From positions 1-64,000 of the forward strand of contig NZ_BNJW01000002.1 of assembly GCF_015751045.1 (NCBI RefSeq): a stretch of 64,000 nt of DNA, in the 5' to 3' direction. The first letter of the stretch is position 1, and every line of letters starts with the position of its first letter. A program made the position numbers and the translations under genes. This DNA comes from Enterococcus lactis. GTDB taxonomy: Bacteria; Bacillota; Bacilli; Lactobacillales; Enterococcaceae. Shown piece by piece: positions 20,245-29,950 of this stretch. The notes below the pieces were generated by a model. That model saw only the letters and a list, made by a program, of their open reading frames with translations, searched no databases and was not told the DNA's origin.

Positions 20245-22044
20245 ATGAGTTATTCATTAAATTGGGATCTAGATTCTATTTTCCCCGGAGGAAGCCATTC
20301 TGATGCTTTGAATCAACGGATGAAGCAATTGGAAGACCAAACGAACGAATATTATCAACGTGTAACAAAATGGTCACCTAGTTCTGACAAGGCAGAGCAG
20401 CTAAACGCGATTCTTCAATTGCAAGAAACGATTACGAACGGCTTTACCCAATGCAACAGCTATATTACTGCATTGCTTTCTGCCAATGTCAATGATTCAG
20501 ATGCAAAGATCTTATCAGGTAAGCTTTACGCCTTGCTTCCTCGTCTACAATCAGCCGAAACAGTATTGTCGAAGAAATTTGCAGAAATATCTGACAATGA
20601 TTGGAATCAGATGCTTTCCCATGGTTCGTTTGAAACAATCGCGTTTCGTTTAAACGAGATCCGTCGTGACGGTTCACAATTATTATCAGAAGCTGAAGAG
20701 AACATTATCAACACGCTCTCATTAGATGGTCTAAATGCCTGGAGCAGTCATTATGATACGATTGTAGCCAGCATTTCGATTCCCTTCGAACAAGATGGTC
20801 AAGTTGTCGAATTATCTGCTGGCCAAGCCTTCAATAAGATGATGGGCGATCCAGATCCAAAAGTCAGAGAAACACTTTTCGCAGCATGGGAAAAAGCATG
20901 GAAAGAAAAGGCTCCCCTCTTCACAGATACTTTGAATCATTTAGATGGTTTCAGACTTTCTAACTATGAACTTCATGGCATCACAGATTTTCTGCAAAAA
21001 CCATTAGAATACAACCGTTTGAAAAAAGAAACATTGTCTGTCATGTGGGAGACGATCCAAAAAAACAAACAACCCCTTGTTGATTACTTGACTAGAAAAT
21101 CCAATCTTTTCGGTAAAGAAAAAATGGAATGGCAGGATCAAGATGCACCTATTATTTTAGGCGATTTGAAAGAAAAAACCTTTAGTTTTGACGAAGCAGC
21201 TGCATTTATTATCGAAAACTTTAATAAATTCAGTCCAAAAATGGCTAAATTCGCACAATCTGCTTTTGAAAAGAGCTGGATCGAAGCAGAAGATCGTCCT
21301 GGAAAACGTCCTGGTGGCTATTGTACTGAGTTACCAGAAACAAAAGAATCAAGGATCTTTATGACCTACAGCAATTCTGTTAATGAGGTTGCGACACTTG
21401 CTCATGAATTGGGTCATGCTTTCCATAGCAGCACGATGTGGGACTTGCCTTCTTTAAATCGCGAATACGCAATGAATGTCGCAGAAACAGCAAGTACATT
21501 CGCAGAACTGATTGTAGCCGATGCTACATTAAAAGCCGCAAAAACAAAAGAAGAAAAAATCAATTTGCTAGATACAAAACTGCAAAATGCTTTAGCTATG
21601 TTCATGAATATCCATTCTCGATTCATTTTTGAGAATCGATTCTATGAAGCACGGCAAGAAGGATTAGTCTCAGAAGATAAGATCACAGAGATGATGGTTG
21701 AAGCACAAAAAGAAGGCTACCAAGGAGCTTTAGCCACTTATCATCCATATTTCTGGGCTGCAAAATTACATTTCTTTATTGATGACGTACCGTTTTATAA
21801 CTTCCCATACACCTTTGGCTACCTGTTTAGTTTAGGCATTTATGCTTACGCTAATCAAAAAGGGGCAAATTTCGAAGAAGAATATATCCATTTACTACGT
21901 GATACTGCTTCAATGACGACGGAAGAGCTTGCAAAGAAACATTTGAATGTCGATCTCACTCAACCAAATTTTTGGCAAGCAGGTATCGATATGGTGATGG
22001 AAGATATCCAAACGTTCATGGAATTGACAGAAGAATTCATCTGA
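20245..22044 (+). CDS. pepF: Oligoendopeptidase F (M3B metallopeptidase)
   Basis: PepF cleaves peptides of roughly 7-17 residues in the cytoplasm as part of peptide nutrition and protein turnover. The 599-residue product has the zinc motif HELGH at 387-391 and the downstream Glu in NVAETAST. The N-terminal oligoF region is typical. The ATG has GAAGGGAG upstream. A TATACT box at 20205-20210 may be its -10 but lacks a clear -35. It is a single plus-strand gene ending at a shared terminator. Confidence 0.95.
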   Translation: MSYSLNWDLDSIFPGGSHSDALNQRMKQLEDQTNEYYQRVTKWSPSSDKAEQLNAILQLQETITNGFTQCNSYITALLSANVNDSDAKILSGKLYALLPRLQSAETVLSKKFAEISDNDWNQMLSHGSFETIAFRLNEIRRDGSQLLSEAEENIINTLSLDGLNAWSSHYDTIVASISIPFEQDGQVVELSAGQAFNKMMGDPDPKVRETLFAAWEKAWKEKAPLFTDTLNHLDGFRLSNYELHGITDFLQKPLEYNRLKKETLSVMWETIQKNKQPLVDYLTRKSNLFGKEKMEWQDQDAPIILGDLKEKTFSFDEAAAFIIENFNKFSPKMAKFAQSAFEKSWIEAEDRPGKRPGGYCTELPETKESRIFMTYSNSVNEVATLAHELGHAFHSSTMWDLPSLNREYAMNVAETASTFAELIVADATLKAAKTKEEKINLLDTKLQNALAMFMNIHSRFIFENRFYEARQEGLVSEDKITEMMVEAQKEGYQGALATYHPYFWAAKLHFFIDDVPFYNFPYTFGYLFSLGIYAYANQKGANFEEEYIHLLRDTASMTTEELAKKHLNVDLTQPNFWQAGIDMVMEDIQTFMELTEEFI

Positions 22045-22063
22045 TTTCTATTTTCTCTTAATA

Positions 22064-22100
22064 AAAAAAGAGTTAGCCCTTTTCTGGACTAACTCTTTTT
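22064..22100. terminator. Bidirectional terminator between pepF and sagA
   Basis: AAAAAGAGTTAG and CTAACTCTTTTT form a 12-bp stem with A and T tracts on both sides, between convergent genes. Confidence 0.92.
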
Positions 22101-22112
22101 GATTAATCATTC

Positions 22113-23705
22113 TTACATGCTGACAGCAAAGTCAGGTGCAAACCATTGAACTGAACCAACTTTTACGCTTTCGCCTGGTTGAGGAGCATGGATATATTGT
22201 CCTCCGCCTAAAGCAATCGCTACGTGGTAAGTTCCGCCTGGTGAACCCCAGAATAATAAGTCTCCAGCTTTTGCTTGAGAAACTGAGATTTTTGTTCCAG
22301 CTGATTCTTGAGGAACTGTCCAACCACCAATGTCACGACCAGTTACTTGCAAGTAAACATAGCGTGTGAATCCTGAGCAGTCAAATCCACTTGGATCTTT
22401 ACCGCCCCAAACATATGGAGTACCGATATATTTGTAAGCTTCTGCTACGATTGCTGCACCATTCACACTTCCAGAAGGTGTTGGTGTTGGTGTTGTATTA
22501 GTTGTGTTATTAGTTGCATTACTACCAGTACTGTTCCCAGGATCAACACTTTGATCTGTTGATGGTGTTGTAGGCGCAGGTGTTGTTGATTCTTCTGTTG
22601 AAGATTCAGGTACAGTTGTTGACTCTTCTGTTGTTGAAGATTCAGGTACAGTTGTTGACTCTTCTGTTGTTGAAGATTCAGGCACTGTTGTTGATTCTTC
22701 TGTTGTTGAAGATTCAGGCGCTGTTGTTGATTCTTCTGTTGTTGAAGATTCAGGCACTGTTGTTGATTCTTCTGTTGTTGAAGATTCAGGCGCTGTTGTT
22801 GATTCTTCTGTTGTTGAAGATTGAGCAGCTGATGATGATTCTTCAGTCGTTGAAGATTGAGCAGCTGATGATTCTTCTGTTGCTGAGCTTTGTGCAGCTG
22901 ATGAAGCTTGAGTAGCTTGTGCTTCAGCTTCTGCTTGTTCGCGTGCTTCTTTTTCAGCTTTTTCTTGTGCTGCTTGTTGACGTGCTTGTTCTGCTAGACG
23001 TTGTTGTTCACGAATGCGTGCTTGTTCTGCTTCAGCTTCTGCTTTTTGGCGGTTCAAGTCAGCTTTCTTGTCTTCAGCAGTTGCTTGTTCAGCAGCTAAT
23101 GAAGTTTTCAGTACGTTCAAATCAGCTTGTTTAGATAAAAGATCGCCTTTTTGAGATTCCAAAGCAGCTTGGTTTTCAGCTAATTCTTTTAGTTTAGCAT
23201 CGTTTTCAGCTTTTTTGTCTTCTACAGCTTTTTTATCTTGTTTTTGTTGTTCCATCAAGTCGTTGTTTGCTTTTACCATCGTTGTCATTGCTTGAACGCG
23301 TCCGATAGCATCTGCTAATGAATCAGCATTCAATACAGCGTCAATATAGTTTGAGCTTGTATTGCTTACTTGTGCTTCACGTGCTTGTTTTTGGATTGTA
23401 TCTTCACGTTTTTCAATACGTTCTTGTAAATCTGCAATATCTTTTACTAATTGTGCAGATTCTTGACGCAATGTGTCTTGTTTTGCTAATAGATCTTGTG
23501 CTTGTGTGTTGATTTCAGAAACTTGGCTTTCTAGGGCATCGATTTGTGATTGTGCATCTGCTTGTTGGTTTTTCAAGTCTGCAATCTTTTGATCTTGTTG
23601 TTGTATCTGAGAATCAAAATCGTCCGCCGCGGCAGCGATCGGTGATGCTACGGCAGTCAAGGTCATTGAACATACCATTACTGCTGATATTAAACTCTTT
23701 TTCAC
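22113..23705 (-). CDS. sagA: Secreted peptidoglycan hydrolase SagA (NlpC/P60)
   Basis: SagA is the major secreted antigen of E. faecium, a D,L-endopeptidase that trims stem peptides, is important for daughter-cell separation and releases muropeptides sensed by host NOD2. The 530-residue product has a signal peptide (about 1-27), a long coiled coil (30-250), a Thr/Ser/Glu/Pro repeat region (about 265-385) and a C-terminal NlpC/P60 domain. The domain's catalytic Cys is at 443 (DCSGF), His at 494 and the third polar residue at His506. The start is GTG at 23705 with GGAGG 8 bases upstream. The gene stands alone. Length and residue numbers match the described SagA. Confidence 0.97.
   Translation of the reverse strand: MKKSLISAVMVCSMTLTAVASPIAAAADDFDSQIQQQDQKIADLKNQQADAQSQIDALESQVSEINTQAQDLLAKQDTLRQESAQLVKDIADLQERIEKREDTIQKQAREAQVSNTSSNYIDAVLNADSLADAIGRVQAMTTMVKANNDLMEQQKQDKKAVEDKKAENDAKLKELAENQAALESQKGDLLSKQADLNVLKTSLAAEQATAEDKKADLNRQKAEAEAEQARIREQQRLAEQARQQAAQEKAEKEAREQAEAEAQATQASSAAQSSATEESSAAQSSTTEESSSAAQSSTTEESTTAPESSTTEESTTVPESSTTEESTTAPESSTTEESTTVPESSTTEESTTVPESSTTEESTTVPESSTEESTTPAPTTPSTDQSVDPGNSTGSNATNNTTNTTPTPTPSGSVNGAAIVAEAYKYIGTPYVWGGKDPSGFDCSGFTRYVYLQVTGRDIGGWTVPQESAGTKISVSQAKAGDLLFWGSPGGTYHVAIALGGGQYIHAPQPGESVKVGSVQWFAPDFAVSM
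22590..22820 (-). repeat. 36-bp coding tandem repeat inside sagA
   Basis: The repeats encode 12-residue units ESSTTEESTT followed by VP or AP. I count six units ending AP, VP, AP, VP, VP, VP, then a shorter degenerate unit. The units are nearly identical at DNA level, so copy number is likely to vary between strains. Confidence 0.9.
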
Positions 23706-23813
23706 TCTTCATTCCTCCGACTGGCTTAATTTAATAAATATCTAAATATATTTAAGTCTTTCTTAACGATATAAAAATTGTACCATAGCAGTATGTCAGC
23801 GATATAATAGTTA

Positions 23814-23830
23814 TGTTACAAAAATGTTTC
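23814..23830 (+). promoter_or_regulatory. Possible WalR-type box upstream of sagA
   Basis: TGTTAC, five bases, then TGTTTC differs from the WalR consensus (TGTWAH-N5-TGTWAH) at one position. It lies about 110 bases upstream of sagA but points away from it. WalRK controls SagA/PcsB-like hydrolases in related bacteria, which is the reason to note it. The rest of the 254-base gap holds AT-rich sequence and no clear gene. Confidence 0.25.
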
Positions 23831-23959
23831 AAAACAACCTCTAAAAATGACAAAACTGTTCGTTTCAGAAAATGATCATGAAAAAGGCATGCTAAGACGG
23901 GCTTTTTTTAAGATAACAACAATTCTTTTTTGCTTTCAGAGGAAAAACAAAAAAAGAAA

Positions 23960-24469
23960 TTATTCATCACTGAATAATTTCTTAAATGGAAAAATGAATA
24001 ATACAAAAATAATCATGTTCAACAGCAGTGTAGGCCCTAAGAACCTTGTAATAAAATACGTGTTATTTACTACTGCTAGTTTAAAAATCAATTGGACCAC
24101 CATCGTAAACAGTTCATACCCCGTGACAAAGATAATCATACTGAAAAGTTCAGTAAAGATGTTGACGTGGATGACATCTTTCATTACGTACATCAACCAT
24201 ACGATCAAAGGGAGAGCTACGGCATAGATACCGATAACACCGATATAGTAAACATCATAGACTGCACCGAGAACAATCGTGGTGATTAGCAAATAGCGTT
24301 TTTCAAATGCCATACTGCAACATAACAATGCCAAGATCAGAAAGTGGGCATTTGACATATAACTGCCTTTCGACCACTCTCCTAGCATTCTTGTTAAATG
24401 GCCATCTATCAACATCAAAAAGAAAAGAACGATTGGCAGATAGTACTTCATTGTTTCTTTTTTCAACAT
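23960..24469 (-). CDS. mreD: Rod shape-determining protein MreD
   Basis: MreD is an integral membrane partner of MreC that guides peripheral wall synthesis; enterococci keep it despite their ovoid shape. The 169-residue product has about five membrane helices and begins MLKKETMKYYLPIVLFF. GGAGG inside the mreC end lies 8 bases before this ATG, which fixes the start. Only 3 bases separate it from the mreC stop. No convincing terminator follows. Confidence 0.92.
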   Translation of the reverse strand: MLKKETMKYYLPIVLFFLMLIDGHLTRMLGEWSKGSYMSNAHFLILALLCCSMAFEKRYLLITTIVLGAVYDVYYIGVIGIYAVALPLIVWLMYVMKDVIHVNIFTELFSMIIFVTGYELFTMVVQLIFKLAVVNNTYFITRFLGPTLLLNMIIFVLFIFPFKKLFSDE

Positions 24470-24472
24470 GGA

Positions 24473-25327
24473 CTAATCCTCCGCTAGCCGTTGGACAATC
24501 GTCACAACTGACACATCATACATTTCTGCATAAGGTTTCACATAAACTTCCCGATCCAGGCCATAACTGTCTGGTTTCGTTTTGATAACCGTACCGATCG
24601 GCAAGTTAGCTGGAGAATTTCCTCCAAGACCGGATGTCTGAACAACATCCCCTTCTTTGATATCCGTATCACCAGTCAATTGGGTCACCACTAATGCATG
24701 GAGTTTTTCATCATAGTTTTTAAGCAAACCGAATGCTTCGCCATTAGCCGAAGATACCCGTACTGGAAAATGATTGGAGCTTTCGTTAGAGGATGACAGT
24801 AATTCGATTTTAGACGAAGCTGTATTGACTTCGATCACTCGGCCGATCAATCCTTTTTGCGACATGACTGCCATATTTGCTTCGATACCGTCTTTAGAAC
24901 CCTTGTCTACGATCAGCATGTCCTGCCAGCTATCTGGTGAACGAGTAATGACATTTGCCGTTACTTTTTCGTAACTCGTCAGCGTCTGGTTCAAATCAAG
25001 TTCTTTTTTCAAAGATTCGATTTCTCTCTCGTAATTCTTGTTTTGCTGTGCAACGTCATCATAGCTATCGATTTTTTCTTTTAACCGCTCATTTTCGGCA
25101 TAAGTTGAAAAAAGATTATGGACAGAATCTACTCCGTTTCGCACCCACCGTACTGGGGCAGAGATTGTTTTATCAACCATTGCAACACTGTCATTAACGA
25201 TGGATTGGAAGAAATTAGGCTTTCCTTCATTCGCTCGCTGTGCAGCGGTCACACTTAGTATCGTCACCACGATGATAACAATAACCAAGGTAATAATAAT
25301 ATTTTTATTAGGATTGAACTTCTTCAC
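24473..25327 (-). CDS. mreC: Rod shape-determining protein MreC
   Basis: MreC is a bitopic scaffold for the elongation machinery. In the 284 residues I see a membrane helix (about 9-28), a coiled coil (about 70-105) and the beta-barrel domain with AVMSQKGLIGRVIEV and SGLGGNSPANLPIGTV typical of the family. The start is GTG at 25327, with GAGGTG 5 bases upstream. It is coupled to mreD. There is no mreB next to it, as is normal in ovoid cocci. Confidence 0.94.
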   Translation of the reverse strand: MKKFNPNKNIIITLVIVIIVVTILSVTAAQRANEGKPNFFQSIVNDSVAMVDKTISAPVRWVRNGVDSVHNLFSTYAENERLKEKIDSYDDVAQQNKNYEREIESLKKELDLNQTLTSYEKVTANVITRSPDSWQDMLIVDKGSKDGIEANMAVMSQKGLIGRVIEVNTASSKIELLSSSNESSNHFPVRVSSANGEAFGLLKNYDEKLHALVVTQLTGDTDIKEGDVVQTSGLGGNSPANLPIGTVIKTKPDSYGLDREVYVKPYAEMYDVSVVTIVQRLAED

Positions 25328-25482
25328 AAAGACACCTCGAATTAATTAGACTCTTGTGTTCAATTTTATCACTAAATGCCGGGAAACAAAAGGCAAGTTG
25401 CTCCTCTTAAGCTTTTTTTTAGTAAATAATAGATTCTGTCATTTTTAGCCTGAAAGACAAAACTTTTCCTTTTGTTCATTGG

Positions 25483-26121
25483 TCAGTCTTTGCTTTGAAT
25501 AACTGCAATCATACCATCTGAAAAAGAAAATTCAGCGGTATCTGAAAGAAACTCGTTACTTGCATAAGATGTCGGGTATTCAACTGCTTTATTTTCCAAT
25601 ACATACTTACTGCCTTTCAATGTAAGAGCCGAGACGGGCGTCAAACAGCAATAAGCTAGATACTTCATACTTGGAATCTGTCTTACTATATGCTTTCCAG
25701 GCAAATAATAAGCCAAATAATTTTGACGATCTCTAATAATAAGCTGATGGGCAAACGGTTTGAATCGAGGTTCCAGACCTAACCAGAGATTGGCTAAAAG
25801 ATGATCCAATCTTCCGCCTGTGGCGCCGATCAAAGTGACTTCAGCTTGCGGATAACGTTCAAATGTCTTTAAGATCCCCAATTGTGTATCTGTATCGTCT
25901 TTTTCTGCGGGTGAACGGGCATACTCTTTGGCTTTTGCAAATACTTCCTCCTGCTCTTCGTTCGACAATGAATCAAAATCACCTACTGCCAGATCTACTG
26001 GGTAGCCTGCTTGAAGCAGATACAGCGCACCACGATCTATTCCGATATAGGCATCGTATTTGGTCAGTAGAGGCTGCGGCCAGTTTTCCGGATTACCTCC
26101 AGCAGCTAATAAAATTTTCAT
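25483..26121 (-). CDS. thiN: Thiamine pyrophosphokinase
   Basis: The enzyme transfers pyrophosphate from ATP to thiamine, making TPP in one step. The 212-residue protein begins MKILLAAGGNPENWP and has the TPK motifs GIDRGALYLL, VGDFDSL and LIGATGGRLDHLLANL. It starts at the first base after the rpe stop, so the two are coupled. With no thiamine synthesis gene in the window, it fits a salvage route that also uses ThiT at 42 kb. Confidence 0.95.
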   Translation of the reverse strand: MKILLAAGGNPENWPQPLLTKYDAYIGIDRGALYLLQAGYPVDLAVGDFDSLSNEEQEEVFAKAKEYARSPAEKDDTDTQLGILKTFERYPQAEVTLIGATGGRLDHLLANLWLGLEPRFKPFAHQLIIRDRQNYLAYYLPGKHIVRQIPSMKYLAYCCLTPVSALTLKGSKYVLENKAVEYPTSYASNEFLSDTAEFSFSDGMIAVIQSKD

Positions 26122-26772
26122 TTAATCTAATGCCTCTTTTAACCGTTCGATTTGTCCGACTGGATTTTCGGCTCCATAGATATATGATCCTGCAACAAAG
26201 ACATCCGCCCCTGCATCTTTACAGATTTTTGCTGTTTCTGGAACGATTCCGCCATCTACTTCGATTGCATAAGACCAATTGTTCTCTTTACGTAGATCAG
26301 CGAGTTCTGTGATTTTTTCTACCGTTTCTTCAATAAAGCTTTGTCCGCCAAACCCAGGATTGACAGTCATGACCAGCACTTGATTAGCCAAAGGCAAAAC
26401 ATGTTTGATCATGGAGACTGGTGTCCCCGGATTAATAACTACTCCAGCTTTGACACCTAAGCTTTTTGTCATTTGGAGTGCCCGATGGATATGAGGAGTT
26501 GCTTCTACATGAACAGTAATGATATCTGCTCCAGCTTTCGCAAATGCTGGAATGTAATTTTCCGGATCAACGATCATCAGATGGACGTCTAGCGGTAATT
26601 TAGTGACAGGTCGGATTGCCTGAACAATATTTGGCCCTAATGTGATATTTGGGACAAATTGGCCATCCATGACATCTACGTGGATGTAATCTGCGCCTCC
26701 TTTTTCTACTAACTCAATATCTCTTTGCAAATTGGCAAAATCTGCGCTCAAAATGGATGGTGCTATTTTCAT
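26122..26772 (-). CDS. rpe: Ribulose-phosphate 3-epimerase
   Basis: Rpe interconverts ribulose-5-phosphate and xylulose-5-phosphate in the pentose phosphate pathway. The 216-residue TIM barrel shows MKIAPSILSADFANL, HVDVMDGQFVPN, VHLMI and the glycine-rich phosphate site. It lies between rsgA and thiN in the Firmicute set prkC-rsgA-rpe-thiN. Confidence 0.97.
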   Translation of the reverse strand: MKIAPSILSADFANLQRDIELVEKGGADYIHVDVMDGQFVPNITLGPNIVQAIRPVTKLPLDVHLMIVDPENYIPAFAKAGADIITVHVEATPHIHRALQMTKSLGVKAGVVINPGTPVSMIKHVLPLANQVLVMTVNPGFGGQSFIEETVEKITELADLRKENNWSYAIEVDGGIVPETAKICKDAGADVFVAGSYIYGAENPVGQIERLKEALD

Positions 26773-26784
26773 TCTTGGTTCCTC

Positions 26785-27684
26785 CTATTTTCGTTTACCT
26801 TCTTTTTTCGTATACATGGGTTTTCTTTTCTCGATTTCTTGTAAGAATTGCAAATAATTATCGTAACGTGTCTGTGCGATACCACCTGTTTCTACTCTAT
26901 GTTTCACTTCACAGCCAGGTTCTTTGGCATGCATGCACTCTCTAAATTTGCAATGGGCAGAAGCTTCCACAAATTCCGGAAATTGTCTTGGCAATTCTCC
27001 TGCTTCGATAGTCAAAAAGTCAATCGAGCTGAATCCTGGTGTATCTGCTACTAACCCACCGTAGATAGGGAGAAGCTCCACATGCCGTGTTGTATGCCGC
27101 CCTCTTCCAAGTGCATCAGAAATCTCTCCTGTTGCTAAATTCAGTTCTGGAGATATTTGATTCAGTAGTGTTGATTTTCCTGCTCCAGACTGTCCCATGA
27201 AGACCGATAGCCGTTCTGGAAAATAACGGATCAATTCTGTCGTGTCACCTGCATGATTAGGTACAATCACTGGGTAGCCTATCTTAGTATAGGTTTGCTT
27301 GATTTCTTCGATTGTTTTCGGATCGTCTGACAAGTCGGTCTTCGTCAAAAAAATGAGCGGTTCGATTGATTCATATTCCAAGGTAACTAGAAAGCGGTCA
27401 AGCAGATTATAAGAAAATGCAGGTTCCACGATACTTGTGACAATGATTCCAAGATCAACATTTGTGACTGGCGGGCGAACTAATTGATTTTTTCTCGGCA
27501 AGATTTCCAGAAGATAGCCGTCTGTTTGATTTTCACTCTCAAAGATTACCTGATCTCCGACAAGCGGCGTGATTTTCCGATTCCGGAAATTCCCTCTTCC
27601 TCTTGTTTGATAGGTCTCTCCGTCTGCGTATACATAGTAAAAACCGCTGATTGCTTTTCTGATTTGTCCTTTGATAAGTGCCAC
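26785..27684 (-). CDS. rsgA: Ribosome small-subunit assembly GTPase RsgA
   Basis: RsgA is a circularly permuted GTPase that checks late 30S assembly. The roughly 299-residue product has an N-terminal OB-fold (GFYYVYADGETYQTRGRG), the G4 motif TKTDL before the P-loop GQSGAGKSTLLN, DTPGF, and a C-terminal zinc knuckle with C, C, H and C. The start is uncertain. GTG at 27684 overlaps its own ribosome-binding site (GGAG then GTG), and an in-frame stop lies just upstream. The codon ATC at 27675, 8 bases after GGAGG, would give a protein that aligns better with the B. subtilis N-terminus. Confidence 0.93.
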   Translation of the reverse strand: MALIKGQIRKAISGFYYVYADGETYQTRGRGNFRNRKITPLVGDQVIFESENQTDGYLLEILPRKNQLVRPPVTNVDLGIIVTSIVEPAFSYNLLDRFLVTLEYESIEPLIFLTKTDLSDDPKTIEEIKQTYTKIGYPVIVPNHAGDTTELIRYFPERLSVFMGQSGAGKSTLLNQISPELNLATGEISDALGRGRHTTRHVELLPIYGGLVADTPGFSSIDFLTIEAGELPRQFPEFVEASAHCKFRECMHAKEPGCEVKHRVETGGIAQTRYDNYLQFLQEIEKRKPMYTKKEGKRK

Positions 27685-27788
27685 CTCCGTTTTTGTTTAT
27701 TTTACCATATGAAGAGGAAAGTAGGTGTCGTTCCACGCAAACTTCTCAAAGTAAAGGGCTTGAAAACTAATCAAAAGGGATAGAAAAC

Positions 27789-27817
27789 ACAAAAAAGGGA
27801 CTGCGGCACAGTCCCTT
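27789..27817 (-). terminator. prkC terminator
   Basis: AAGGGACTG and CAGTCCCTT form a 9-bp stem, followed on the minus strand by six T residues. Repeat copy A lies between it and the prkC stop. Confidence 0.9.
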
Positions 27818-27822
27818 CGAAT

Positions 27823-27860
27823 AAACGGTGTTCCAGAAGTAGCTTCTGTCACAACCTCTT
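27823..27860 (+). repeat. Intergenic element, copy A (internally deleted)
   Basis: This 38-bp sequence is the first 25 and last 13 bases of the 120-bp copy at 59821, joined precisely at a CTTCT repeat. It has the shared head AAACGGTGTTCCAG and tail TGTCACAACCTCTT. It sits between the prkC stop and the prkC terminator. Confidence 0.8.
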
Positions 27861-27880
27861 TGTTCTATTTTATTAAAAAC

Positions 27881-29950
27881 TTATTTTGAGCTTTCTGAGG
27901 TACTATCTGATGAACTTGTGGTGCTGGAAGATTCTTCTTTGGAAGAGCTGCTCGTACTGCTAGAGCTACTTGAGCTGCTAGAACTGTCTGAAGAATCTTT
28001 CTCAGAACTAGAAGACGCTGGATCTGGTCCTTTAGAGTAAATCACGTTTACAACCATTCCTTTGGTAATCGTCGTACCTGCCCCTGGCACTGTACGGATT
28101 ACTTTGTCCTTATCCACCGTGCTTGAATATTCAGAAGTCTCATGACCGATATATTCTGCACCAATACTAGCCAAATAACTTTGTGCTTCGCTTTTTGTAT
28201 AGCCGGAGATGTCATTCAGTTTAGGTTCTGTTCCTTGGCTTACGACAAAACTGATGTAAGTTTCTTCTGCTACAACTTCACCTGAGACTGGATCCTGACT
28301 AATGATCGAACCCGATGGCACAGTGTCGCTATAGTCATAAGTAGCACTAATATTATTGATATTGAATCCTTGTGTAACAAGCCAATTACGGACAGTTTCG
28401 TAGTTTTCTCCTACATGACTACTCAAAGTCACTGTTTCTGGTCCTTTGCTGACTGTGAAAGTAATCGTGTCTGTTTTAGGATCGACTTCTGTATCTTCTG
28501 ATGGAGATTGCGAAATGATCATTCCGCTTTCTACCTCTGAACTGAATTCCTCTTCTTTTTGAATCAAATCAGCAGAAAATCCTAATTCTTTCAAACTTGC
28601 TTCAGCATCTTCATAACTTTTACCACTGTAATCGTCTAATTTGATTTTTTTCGTGCCACTGCTGATATAAAGAGTGACTTCGCGTTTTTGCTTGACTGTC
28701 GTTCCCGCTGCAGGGTCTGTCTTCACCACATTGCCTTCTTCGATTTTGTCATCTGCAATTTCTTCTGTTTTTGTTGCTACTTCTAATTTCGCTTTTGCGA
28801 GTGTTTCTCTGGCAGAAGCTTCAGAAAGATCAGAAACATCAGGAACAACAACTTCTCCTCGTCCGCCATAAGCAAAGAATACAGCTGTTCCGATTCCTAA
28901 AACAGCGAGGACAGCTAACAGGATCAGCCACCATTTTTTCTGTCCTTTCTTTTTAGGGTCAGGCAGAACTTCTTCCTCTTCCGGCAATGTTTCGTTTCTC
29001 GGTTCGTCTTTTGGCAGAGGCATAGATTTGAAAGAATCCGGCATTGGTGTATCTGCCGCAAGCGGTGTGATAACTTTTGTTTCGTTATCCATCGCATGAG
29101 GTTGCCATTTTTCTTCGTTTGCACGAGCTGGTGATAATACTGTAGAAAGATCATCAGACATTTCTTCGGCTGACTTGTAACGGTCTGCAGGTTCTTTAGC
29201 CGTCGCCCGTAAAATCACATTTTCCAGTGCTTGCGGTACATTTGGATCAAGTGCCTTTATGGATGGAAGATCATCTTGGAAATGTTTTAAAGCAATCGTC
29301 ACAGCAGATTCGCCGTCAAACGGCACGCTACCTGTCAGCATCTCATAAAGAATGATCCCTAAAGCATAAATATCTGACTGCTTCGTTGCCATACTCCCTC
29401 TTGCTTGCTCAGGAGATAGGTAATGAACAGATCCCAACATCGTATTCGTCTGTGTGATCGATGTTTCAGATAAAGCAATAGCAATCCCGAAATCCGTGAT
29501 TTTTACTACACCTTCGTTATCGATCAATACGTTTTGGGGTTTCAAATCTCGGTGGATGATTTGATGGTTATGAGCTAAAGAAATAGCAGAAAGAATCTGC
29601 TGCATAATATTTACTGCTGTTTCATAAGGAACAGGATAATGTGTTTGGATATATCGTTTCAAGTCCATTCCTTTGACGTATTCCATCACTAGGTACTGCA
29701 TATTGTCTTCTTCACCAACATCGTAAACACTGACAATATTTGGATGAACGAGTTCTGTTGCTGCTAAAGCTTCTCGCTGAAATCGTCGAATCGCGGTTTG
29801 ATCATTTTGAAAGTCGAATCGTAAGACTTTGACTGCTACATCTCGATCCAAGATCAAATCGTGCGCCAAAAATACATTAGCCATACCACCACTACCGATA
29901 TTCCCCGTGATTTGATAACGGCCATTTAATTTTTTTCCCAACTCGATCAT
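27881..29950 (-). CDS. prkC: Ser/Thr kinase with PASTA repeats (PrkC/Stk/IreK)
   Basis: This membrane kinase senses wall fragments or lipid II and controls wall homeostasis; the E. faecalis homologue IreK is needed for cephalosporin resistance. The 689-residue product has a Hanks-type kinase domain (about 10-270) with Lys41, HRD at 133-135 and DFG at 153-155. A juxtamembrane linker and a membrane helix (about 340-362) follow. Then come, by my count, four PASTA repeats and a Ser-rich tail of about 45 residues at the outer C-terminus. The start overlaps the stp stop by 4 bases. IreK is described with five PASTA units; four here should be checked by alignment. Confidence 0.96.
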   Translation of the reverse strand: MIELGKKLNGRYQITGNIGSGGMANVFLAHDLILDRDVAVKVLRFDFQNDQTAIRRFQREALAATELVHPNIVSVYDVGEEDNMQYLVMEYVKGMDLKRYIQTHYPVPYETAVNIMQQILSAISLAHNHQIIHRDLKPQNVLIDNEGVVKITDFGIAIALSETSITQTNTMLGSVHYLSPEQARGSMATKQSDIYALGIILYEMLTGSVPFDGESAVTIALKHFQDDLPSIKALDPNVPQALENVILRATAKEPADRYKSAEEMSDDLSTVLSPARANEEKWQPHAMDNETKVITPLAADTPMPDSFKSMPLPKDEPRNETLPEEEEVLPDPKKKGQKKWWLILLAVLAVLGIGTAVFFAYGGRGEVVVPDVSDLSEASARETLAKAKLEVATKTEEIADDKIEEGNVVKTDPAAGTTVKQKREVTLYISSGTKKIKLDDYSGKSYEDAEASLKELGFSADLIQKEEEFSSEVESGMIISQSPSEDTEVDPKTDTITFTVSKGPETVTLSSHVGENYETVRNWLVTQGFNINNISATYDYSDTVPSGSIISQDPVSGEVVAEETYISFVVSQGTEPKLNDISGYTKSEAQSYLASIGAEYIGHETSEYSSTVDKDKVIRTVPGAGTTITKGMVVNVIYSKGPDPASSSSEKDSSDSSSSSSSSSSTSSSSKEESSSTTSSSDSTSESSK

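Noticed and set aside
22580-22915. Plus-strand open frame opposite the sagA repeats, very Leu-rich
   Set aside because: It mirrors the 36-bp repeats of sagA in another frame; it has no plausible ribosome site and its composition is an artefact of the repeat.
23881-23990. AT-rich inverted repeats after mreD as terminator
   Set aside because: Stems are short or made almost only of A-T pairs; support is too weak to list.
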